64,000 bases of DNA from Halolamina salifodinae (GTDB lineage: Archaea > Halobacteriota > Halobacteria > Halobacteriales > Haloferacaceae): the NCBI RefSeq assembly GCF_017874235.1, contig NZ_JAGGLC010000004.1:124001-188000 (forward strand), read 5' to 3'. This document shows, piece by piece, positions 9,268 to 15,881 of the stretch. The notes under the pieces are model-generated. The model ran no database searches. It saw only the letters and a program-made list of their open reading frames with translations, and was not told where the DNA came from. Position 1 is the stretch's first letter. Every line of letters starts with the position of its first letter. The position numbers and the translations under genes were made by a program.

Positions 9268-10613
9268 TCGCGGCTCTCGTTCGCGCTCGCACGGAGCCAC
9301 GGCGGCCGCGTCGTCTGCACCGACGACGCCGGCGCCACCGCCCGGACCGCACTCGCAGTGTCGAGGTAGAGTCGGCCGTCGACCCGGATGGCGGCGTCTC
9401 GAAGCACGCGCTGGGCCTCTGTCGGGGTGAGACTCTCGTCCTCGGCGAGCATCAGCGTTAGCGTTCCCCCCACCAGCGGCGCGGCCGCGGAACTCCCGTA
9501 GAACTCCCCCGCCGCGTTCGTGGCGGTGCCGTCTGGCGCCGAGATGTCCAGTGCCGGCCCGGTCGAACTGTACGGCTGGGGCTCGCCGGTCACGCTATCG
9601 ACGGCGCCGACGGCAACGACACCCTCGGCCGTCGCGGGCGCGACCATCCCGCCGGCGTCGCTGGATATCGCGAGGTCGTGGTGCGAGGCGAACAGTTCGA
9701 CCGTGCCGTTGGCGTCCGGCCCGCCGCGGACCGCGACGTAGTACTGGCCTACCGGCAGCGTGGCATCAATAGCCTCGGTGTGGCGCCCGTCGGCGCTCTC
9801 GTCGGCCGCCGACTTCGCGACCAACTGGTCCTCGCCGTCGACGGCCCGGTAGAGATAGAGGTCGTAGCTGTCGGTCCCCGACCAGTGGAGTCGGAGCGAG
9901 ACCGACCCCGAAACCGCGCCGTCGCCGAGGCTGTTGTACCGGGTGTCGTTCGCGAAGCCGATCCAGCCCTCGCTCCCCTCGCCGATCCAGTGGCGGTCGG
10001 CGTAGTTGCCCGCGGAAGTGACGAACGCGGTACCGTTCTCGGTGGCAGCGGCGGCAACGGCGTTCAGCCGCTCCCGCCCCTCGGCGGTCGCGGGGAAGTA
10101 GCTCCCGGCGTCGACGATTACGTCCACGCCGCGCGTGCGGAGCCACGCGACCGCGTCGGCGTACTCCTCGGGCCCGCCGTCGCGGCCGATGCTGGCAAGG
10201 TAGAGATCGGCGCCGGGCGCGGTCCGACTCACGATTTCGGCGACCGCGGTGTCGTGGCTGGTGTCGGCGATCAGCCCGGGCGCTCCCGCGGCGAAGCGCC
10301 GGCGGTCAGTCACGTCGTCGGCCAGACGGCCGCCCCCCGTCGCGAACGCCGAGCCGACGACGCCGACGCGGACGTCCTCGCCGGTGATTCCTGCGTCGTG
10401 AACCCGGGCGAACCCGGCGAGCGTGTCTGGGTTGGGGGCGGGATCAGCGGGCGCGGAAGATCTGACGGGGTCATCGCCGAACGCGCCCACCGGGCGGTCC
10501 CGAGCCAGTCCCTCGGTGTCGACGGCGCTGCTCGACCCGACGGGGACGACGAACGAGACGCTGCTGACCACGAGCACGAGCACGAACAGGACGACGGCGG
10601 ATTCGGCTCTCAC
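9264..10613 (-). CDS. Exported subtilisin-like (S8) protein with altered catalytic Asp
   Basis: A 449-aa protein with an N-terminal hydrophobic signal segment (AVVLFVLVLVVSSVSFVVPV). The S8 fold is recognisable: His region TSHDTAVAEIVSRTAPGADL, oxyanion Asn in FVTSAGNYADRHW, and nucleophile Ser in GEFYGSSAAAPLVGG. The first catalytic motif, normally V-x-V-x-D-T-G, reads VRVGVVGSAF, so the usual Asp is missing. A beta-sandwich resembling a pre-peptidase C-terminal domain (about residues 235-320, DSYDLYLYRAVDGEDQL, LPVGQYYVAVRGG) is inserted between the Asn and Ser motifs. The start chosen is GTG at 10613, immediately before the signal segment. It is the last gene of the moxR run, 20 bp behind the HTH gene. 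Confidence 0.82.
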   Translation of the reverse strand: MRAESAVVLFVLVLVVSSVSFVVPVGSSSAVDTEGLARDRPVGAFGDDPVRSSAPADPAPNPDTLAGFARVHDAGITGEDVRVGVVGSAFATGGGRLADDVTDRRRFAAGAPGLIADTSHDTAVAEIVSRTAPGADLYLASIGRDGGPEEYADAVAWLRTRGVDVIVDAGSYFPATAEGRERLNAVAAAATENGTAFVTSAGNYADRHWIGEGSEGWIGFANDTRYNSLGDGAVSGSVSLRLHWSGTDSYDLYLYRAVDGEDQLVAKSAADESADGRHTEAIDATLPVGQYYVAVRGGPDANGTVELFASHHDLAISSDAGGMVAPATAEGVVAVGAVDSVTGEPQPYSSTGPALDISAPDGTATNAAGEFYGSSAAAPLVGGTLTLMLAEDESLTPTEAQRVLRDAAIRVDGRLYLDTASAVRAVAPASSVQTTRPPWLRASANESRD

Positions 10614-10633
10614 GATGGGTTCCGGGGCAGCCC

Positions 10634-11239
10634 TTAGCTGGTGTATCGGTACTGGATCGCGACGGCCGCGAGCGCGACGAGGCCGCCCGCGACGAACAGC
10701 AGCGCCGGCGGGACGGCGCCGAACAGCGCATCCGTGCCGACGGAGTCGGCGACTCGTGGCCCGCTCGGCCCGGACACCGTGGGCGTCCAGCCTGAAACGG
10801 TGGCCTGGACCAGCAGCGCGCCGACGACCAGCGCCGCGGCGGCGCCGACGTAGTTCCGGATCGAGTCGAGCAGCCCCGAGCGCTCGGCCTCGTCGCCGAC
10901 ACAGACGACGAGCGAGTCGTCGGCGGGGGCGTACACCTTCATCTCGCGACCCTTGACCGAGTAGCGCGTCTCCGCGATCTCCACCAGATCGGCGTCCTGG
11001 AGGTTGCCGAGGTGGTGGCGGACGTTCTGGAGCGACGTGTCGACCGCCTCGGCGAGTTCCGAGGCCGTGCGCCGCTCCTCGTGGAGCGCCGTCAACAGCG
11101 AGCGGGCGGTGGCCGAGGAGAGCGACCCGATCAGCGGGTCGACCTCCTCGTCGTCGAGCCAGAGCAGCCGCGTCCCGTCGTCGTCCTCGGCCTCGTTCGC
11201 GGCGACACCGTCTGACTCGGACGGCAGCAGGCCGGACAT
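10634..11239 (-). CDS. Membrane-anchored winged-HTH transcriptional regulator
   Basis: A 201-aa protein. An ArsR/HTH_20-like winged helix domain occupies about residues 25-100 (PLIGSLSSATARSLLTALHE, TASELAEAVDTSLQNVRHHL, DADLVEIAETRYSVKGREMK). Two C-terminal hydrophobic helices follow (about 125-145 and 170-195), so it should be tethered to the membrane. Proteins of this plan are common in Halobacteria and often sit beside subtilisin-like or secreted protein genes. The ATG at 11239 (MSGLLPSESD) is preferred; an in-frame GTG 15 bp upstream is possible. It follows the transglutaminase gene by 47 bp and precedes the S8 gene by 20 bp. Confidence 0.82.
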   Translation of the reverse strand: MSGLLPSESDGVAANEAEDDDGTRLLWLDDEEVDPLIGSLSSATARSLLTALHEERRTASELAEAVDTSLQNVRHHLGNLQDADLVEIAETRYSVKGREMKVYAPADDSLVVCVGDEAERSGLLDSIRNYVGAAAALVVGALLVQATVSGWTPTVSGPSGPRVADSVGTDALFGAVPPALLFVAGGLVALAAVAIQYRYTS

Positions 11240-11286
11240 GGGCACTGGTACCACACCCAGTAACTAAACCCTTCGGTACCGACAGC

Positions 11287-13548
11287 TCAGCGGAGCCGCC
11301 CCAGTAGCGGGGTCGACGCCGCCACCAGCGCGTCCGCGGCGTCGACGGCCTCGTCGGCCGCCGCCTCGTCGGCGTCGCCGCCGTGGTGGGCGCGCTCGTA
11401 CAGCGCCGCCACCGTCCGGACCCGCGAGTCGGTCGCGCGGATGGCGTCGAGGTACGCCCCGACCGTCTCGTTCGGCCGCCGGGGGCGGTTTTTGGCTGCG
11501 AGCAGCGTCTCCACGCGGTCGTACGCCCGTTCCACGTCGGCGACCGGGTCGGTCCGTGGCTGGTAGCGCAGCCAGACGAACCGGTAGAGTCGGGTGTCGA
11601 GACCGATCCGACGCCCGGCAGCGACACCGCCGAGCAGGATCACCAGCCCGTAGCCCACCTCCTCGGGCGTCGGGAGCGAGGGGTCGCCGTCGTTCTCGCT
11701 GCCGCCGGGGGAGAACGTCCCCACGTCGCCCGGCGCCGCGGTGCGCCGGCCCTCCGCGATGTCGGCGAGATCCGGCGTCTCCGTGGAGCCGTTGGTGCTA
11801 TCCTGGCCCTCGGTCGGTTCGGGCGTCGGCGCGGGCGTCGGCGTCCACTCCCCCGACCCCGAGCGGCCGGTGTCGACACCGGACTCACCGGCCTCGCGGG
11901 CCTGGGAGACGCGGGACTCGCTCGTTTCCTCGCGGGCCGCCGACGGCGTCGGGTCGAACGTGACCCAGCCAGTCTCCGGGAAGTACACCTCGACCCAGGC
12001 GTGGGCGTTCAGCCCGCGGACCACCCACTCGTCCTCGCCGACGCGTTCGCCGGGGGTGTAGCCCGTCGCCATCCGGGCCGGGATCCCCTGGGTGCGGAGC
12101 ATCACGGCCATCGTCGTCGCGTAGTAGGTGCAGTAGCCGGCGTCCATCTCGAAGAGGAACGCGTCGGCGACGTTGCCCCGCGGGCGCTCGACGTTCAGCG
12201 AGTAGGACTTGGTCGACTCCAGATACTGTTCGACCGCGACCGCGGTGCCGTAGGGCGTCGTCGCGTTCGCCCGGTCGGCGATGGCCGCAGTTCGCTCCCC
12301 GACGCGGTCGGGCGTGCTGTCGGGCAGGCCGAGATAACGCTCACGGATCGGCGCGGGGTAGTCGGTGCCGGCCTCGCGGAGGTCACGCCGAGTGTAGACG
12401 GGGCGCCGGCTAGTGACCGAGTAGGACTCGCCCGGCGAAATCGACGCCACGGCGCGCAGGCCGTTCTCGGCGGTCACCTGCGTCGCTCGCTCGACGTTGC
12501 CGCTGACGCCCACGGGCTTCCAGAGCGCCGGCATGGAGTTGAGCGTGGTCTCGGCGGTGATCGTCTGCTCGACGGTGATGCTGCCACCCGGCGGCGGGTC
12601 GAGGGAGCCGTCGTAGGCCCGCGCCTCGCCAGTCCTGACCCACGAGCCGCCGGTGTAGCGGTCGTAGGCGCCGACGCGCCAGTAGCCCTCACGCTCGGAC
12701 TGGACGGTGAAGCGCACCTCCGGGGAGAGCCGGATGGCGCCGACGATGCCCACGCTGTCGCCGTTGGCAACGACGTTCCCCTCCAGCGTCGGCTGGCCGG
12801 TGCCGGCGAGCATCGGCCGGGCGTCGCCGCCGGGCACCAGCGAGACGGTCGTCGAGAGCACCACCATCAGGGTGAGCACGAGGACGACGGTGTCCCAGCG
12901 CGCCGCGAGCGCGCGTCGGGGCGCGAGTTCACCCAGCGCGACCGCGAGTGCGGCGCCGACGACGCCCGTGAGCGTGGTGAGGAAGCCGGCGTCGCCAGTG
13001 AGGACGAACAGGCCGAGCGCGCTCCCGCCGACCGCGGCACTCAGCGGGAACTCCCCGCGGAGCGCGAGCAGCCACGAGCCAAACAGCGGCGCCGGCAGCA
13101 CCGCCAGCGCCCAGATCTCCGCCTGGATCAGCCGGAACACTGAGAGCCCGCTCAGGAGCGCGAACAGGTCCCGGAGCACGACGCCGAGGTCGATCAGCGC
13201 CCGCTGGCTCGCCGGGATGGCGGAGTAGTAGCCGAGCAGCCCCCCGACGAGCACCGCGCCGGTGCCCAGCAGCGCCGTCCGGGCGTCGACACGCGAGGCC
13301 AGCGCCGCGCCGACGAGCAGCACCACGACCACCTCCGCGACCAGCGCGCCCGTCCCCCCGACCACGTCGGTGACGTGGACCAACACTCGGAGATACGACG
13401 CTGTCAGGAGCGCAAAACCGAGCATCGCCGGCCGGGCGAGCGCCTCGCGGAGCGACCACGCCTGGTCGGGGGCAAGCAGCCTCGCGAGTCGGCCGGGCTC
13501 CCGGCCGGCGTCAGAGCCCGCATCGGGGCCGGCGCCTCTGGTGCTCAT
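11287..13548 (-). CDS. Transmembrane transglutaminase-like protein (TgpA type, with DUF4129)
   Basis: A 753-aa membrane protein. The N-terminal part has about six hydrophobic helices within residues 40-235 (DUF3488/TgpA-N). An extracytoplasmic region with a transglutaminase core follows (about 380-510). The papain-like triad is visible: Cys in DAGYCTYYATTMAV, His in GLNAHAWVEVYF, Asp in WVTFDPTPSA. A Ser/Thr/Glu-rich linker leads to another membrane helix (about 625-645) and a cytosolic DUF4129 tail (FVWLRYQPRTDPVADVERAY). This architecture is the standard partner of MoxR and DUF58, both directly upstream, with a 4-nt overlap with DUF58. The substrate is unknown; cross-linking or trimming of surface proteins is the usual suggestion. 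Confidence 0.92.
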   Translation of the reverse strand: MSTRGAGPDAGSDAGREPGRLARLLAPDQAWSLREALARPAMLGFALLTASYLRVLVHVTDVVGGTGALVAEVVVVLLVGAALASRVDARTALLGTGAVLVGGLLGYYSAIPASQRALIDLGVVLRDLFALLSGLSVFRLIQAEIWALAVLPAPLFGSWLLALRGEFPLSAAVGGSALGLFVLTGDAGFLTTLTGVVGAALAVALGELAPRRALAARWDTVVLVLTLMVVLSTTVSLVPGGDARPMLAGTGQPTLEGNVVANGDSVGIVGAIRLSPEVRFTVQSEREGYWRVGAYDRYTGGSWVRTGEARAYDGSLDPPPGGSITVEQTITAETTLNSMPALWKPVGVSGNVERATQVTAENGLRAVASISPGESYSVTSRRPVYTRRDLREAGTDYPAPIRERYLGLPDSTPDRVGERTAAIADRANATTPYGTAVAVEQYLESTKSYSLNVERPRGNVADAFLFEMDAGYCTYYATTMAVMLRTQGIPARMATGYTPGERVGEDEWVVRGLNAHAWVEVYFPETGWVTFDPTPSAAREETSESRVSQAREAGESGVDTGRSGSGEWTPTPAPTPEPTEGQDSTNGSTETPDLADIAEGRRTAAPGDVGTFSPGGSENDGDPSLPTPEEVGYGLVILLGGVAAGRRIGLDTRLYRFVWLRYQPRTDPVADVERAYDRVETLLAAKNRPRRPNETVGAYLDAIRATDSRVRTVAALYERAHHGGDADEAAADEAVDAADALVAASTPLLGRLR

Positions 13549-14717
13549 GCTGCCACCCCCGCGGGCGCGCCGGCCGAGTCGCCGTCGACCATCTCGCTGA
13601 ACTGGTGGCTCGCCCCGCGCACGTCGACGCTGGCGTCGTCGGCGCGGCCCTTGATCACCACGTCGGCGTCACCGTCCGGAACCGGACCGGCAGCCACTGT
13701 CGCCAGGGTCCGGAGCATCGCGCGCTCGCCGCCGTACTCCGGGCCGACCCGGAGGTCGCCGCGTGGGAGCGAGAGGTCGACCGGGACGCCGCTCGCGACC
13801 AGCGAGGAGACGACGCTCGCGGTCGCCTCGGCCATCGCGTCGGCGCCGTCGGCGTTGGCGCCCGCGGCGACCGACACCGACTCGGCCTCCGTTTCGGCGG
13901 CGAACTCCGTGACGATCAGTTCGTCGCGTTTGGCCGTCGTCTTCCAGTTGATGTCCCGCAGCGGGTCGCCGGGGACGTACTCCCGGAGTTCGGCGAACTC
14001 GCCGCGCTGGTCGCTGTGGCCGAACTCCTCCAGCCGACCGAGCGAGCGTCGGCCCACTCTCCCAAGCCGTCGGACCCGGGGGTAGACCAGCGTCGGTTCG
14101 GAGCCCGTGAGTTCGGTCTCGCGGGCGAACAGGCCGAACGCGTCGGTCGCGGTCACCGTCGCCGGCCCTAGTTCGTGCCGGCCCCGGGACTCGTAGCGCA
14201 CGTCGTAACGGAGCGTTCCGGCGCCGACGGCCGTCTCGAACGTGATTTCGGCGTCACCAGAAATCTCCGATTTCTGGTTGGCAGACGAGAGCCTCCGGCT
14301 CTCGTCGACGTCACCAGAACGCGGCGCGTTCTGGTTGGCAGGCGAGAATCTTCGATTCTCGTCGACATCGCCGTCGGCGCGCTCACGGACGTTCCCGCCG
14401 TCGTTGGGCGGAATTGGCGCGAGGCCGGCAGCCAGTCGTTCGGTCACGTCGCCCGGGAACGGGCGGGCGATCATCTCGCCGTCCCGGCGGGCGAGCGTGA
14501 GTTCGGCGGTTCGAGTCTCGCCAACGTGGGCGTCCCCGGGCGGCGTGCGCTCGACGGTCACGTCGGGCGTCGTCGACAGCTGGACGTAGCCGGCCGAAAG
14601 CGCCACGGCTGCGGGGACGACGACGGCGTTGAGCGAGCGCGCGCCGAACCAGAGCGCGAGCAGGACCGCGACGCCGGCGACGCCGACGACGGCGCGGCCA
14701 CGACGGGTCAGCATCAC
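13545..14717 (-). CDS. DUF58 domain protein carrying an in-frame palindromic repeat insert
   Basis: A 390-aa protein with two N-terminal hydrophobic helices (AVVGVAGVAVLLALWFGARS and SLNAVVVPAAVALSAGYV) and the DUF58 signature GDPLRDINWKTTAKRDELIV (about 255-275), followed by a von Willebrand-like C-terminal region. DUF58 proteins are encoded with MoxR ATPases and transglutaminase-like proteins, as here. Residues about 115-155 are out of place: two 19-aa tandem repeats (VDENRRFSPANQNAPRSGD and [19 protein letters not shown]) encoded by the double-hairpin element at 14253-14366. The insert keeps the frame and lies in the extracytoplasmic beta-rich region before DAEITFETAVG. The stop overlaps the transglutaminase start by 4 nt. 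Confidence 0.92.
   Translation of the reverse strand: MMLTRRGRAVVGVAGVAVLLALWFGARSLNAVVVPAAVALSAGYVQLSTTPDVTVERTPPGDAHVGETRTAELTLARRDGEMIARPFPGDVTERLAAGLAPIPPNDGGNVRERADGDVDENRRFSPANQNAPRSGDVDESRRLSSANQKSEISGDAEITFETAVGAGTLRYDVRYESRGRHELGPATVTATDAFGLFARETELTGSEPTLVYPRVRRLGRVGRRSLGRLEEFGHSDQRGEFAELREYVPGDPLRDINWKTTAKRDELIVTEFAAETEAESVSVAAGANADGADAMAEATASVVSSLVASGVPVDLSLPRGDLRVGPEYGGERAMLRTLATVAAGPVPDGDADVVIKGRADDASVDVRGASHQFSEMVDGDSAGAPAGVAA
14253..14366 (-). repeat. Two tandem 57-bp double-hairpin elements translated in frame
   Basis: Copy 1 (14253-14309) and copy 2 (14310-14366) are exactly 57 bp each. On the plus strand each reads GTCA, a hairpin with 9-nt arms and a 3-nt loop, a TTGGCAG linker, a second 9-3-9 hairpin, then CGAC. 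Hairpins are at 14257-14277, 14285-14305, 14314-14334 and 14342-14362; the first three are perfect and the last has one terminal G-T pair. Arm sequences differ between the copies (CCAGAAATC versus CCAGAACGC; ACGAGAGCC versus GCGAGAATC) yet each matches its own partner, while the linkers are identical. Both copies are read as protein by the DUF58 gene. Confidence 0.92.
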
Positions 14718-15718
14718 TCGACGGCGACCGACGAGAGCGCCGCCGACACCACGTCGTCGCCGGTCTCGCTGCCGGTTCGCGGGCGGATCCGGTGGGAAAG
14801 CACCGTCGGCGCCTCGGCCTGCACGTCGTCGGGCGTGACGTACTCCCGGCCGGCGAGCAGCGCCCGGACCTGTGCAGTGCGGGCCAGCGCGATGCTGCCA
14901 CGGGGGCTCACGCCGAGTTGGGCGTGGTTCCGGGTGTACTCGGCCAGCCGACTGATGTAGTTCCGGACTGGCTCACCCAGCCGAACCTCGGCCACGGTCT
15001 CGCGGGCGCGCCGGAGCGCGTGGCCGTCGGTGACTGGCGCTAACTCCTCGATGGGGTGGTGGCCGGCGGTGCGGCCGATGATCTCGGCCTCCTGATCGCT
15101 CTCGGGGTAGCCCAGCCGGAGTTTCTTCGCGAACCGGTCGATTTCGGCCATCGGGAGTTCGTAGGTGCGGCCGGTCTCCACGTCGTTCTGGGTCGCGATC
15201 ACCGCGAACGGTTCGGGCAGCGGCCGGGTGTCGCCGTCGACGGTTACCTGCCGCTCTTCCATCGCCTCCAGCAGCGCGCTCTGGGTTTTCGGCGGCGCGC
15301 GGTTGATCTCGTCGGCGAGCACGACGTTCGCGAACACGGGACCGGGCTGGAACTCGAACTCCTGGGTCTTCTGGTTGTAGACGTTCACGCCCGTCACGTC
15401 GGCCGGGAGGAGGTCGGGCGTGAACTGCACGCGCCGGAACGAGGCGTCGACGGAGGTGGCCACCGACCGCGCGAGCATCGTCTTCCCGGTGCCGGGCACG
15501 TCCTCCAGCAGCACGTGGCCGCCGGCGAGGACGGCGACGACGATGTGTTCGACGGCCTCACGCTTGCCGACGATGACGCGCTCGACGTTGTCGACCACGT
15601 CCTCGATCAGATCGCCGGCGGCGTCGACCGACAGCGGTTCGAACGTGGGAGGGCTGGCGTCGCCGCCTGGATCGACCGCGGCGTCGCCGCCGTCGCTACG
15701 GGGGTCGTCGGGACTCAT
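14714..15718 (-). CDS. MoxR-family AAA+ ATPase
   Basis: A 334-aa AAA+ ATPase. Walker A is in EDVPGTGKTMLARSVATSVD, Walker B and the MoxR-specific loop in VVLADEINRAPPKTQSALLE, followed by MEERQVTVDG and sensor 1 in FAVIATQNDVE. The C-terminal lid carries SPRGSIALARTAQVRALL, typical of the MoxR proper subfamily. It acts as a chaperone-like ATPase for von Willebrand-domain proteins; here the partner should be the DUF58 protein, whose start overlaps its stop by 4 nt. It is the first gene of a five-gene minus-strand run that ends at 9264. The divergent upstream region (15719-15881) should hold its promoter. Confidence 0.93.
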   Translation of the reverse strand: MSPDDPRSDGGDAAVDPGGDASPPTFEPLSVDAAGDLIEDVVDNVERVIVGKREAVEHIVVAVLAGGHVLLEDVPGTGKTMLARSVATSVDASFRRVQFTPDLLPADVTGVNVYNQKTQEFEFQPGPVFANVVLADEINRAPPKTQSALLEAMEERQVTVDGDTRPLPEPFAVIATQNDVETGRTYELPMAEIDRFAKKLRLGYPESDQEAEIIGRTAGHHPIEELAPVTDGHALRRARETVAEVRLGEPVRNYISRLAEYTRNHAQLGVSPRGSIALARTAQVRALLAGREYVTPDDVQAEAPTVLSHRIRPRTGSETGDDVVSAALSSVAVE

Positions 15719-15881
15719 CGGCCCCGACCACCCGTTCGGGGTACGGAACGGTCGTACACGGAAGGTATGTGTGTCTGTGCCTACCTAACTCTGCCGCCAG
15801 CGGCGGACCGTCGCCGGCGCCCGAACGACCCGCGAGATTAAGGCACTCGGCCGCGTGGGACCCACAAGCCTTGGCGAGGAC

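Noticed and set aside
11383-13143. 586-codon plus-strand frame
   Set aside because: Antisense to the transglutaminase gene, with low-complexity Arg/Val/Gly-rich translation.
13548-15718. Treating the DUF58 insert as a normal linker
   Set aside because: Exact 57-bp period, hairpins with differing but matched arms, and a matching intergenic copy at 46357-46413 make a repeat insertion the better reading.
15719-15881. GTG start at 15855 for the methylase-like protein
   Set aside because: The added residues are not protein-like, and ATG 15882 has a better upstream context.
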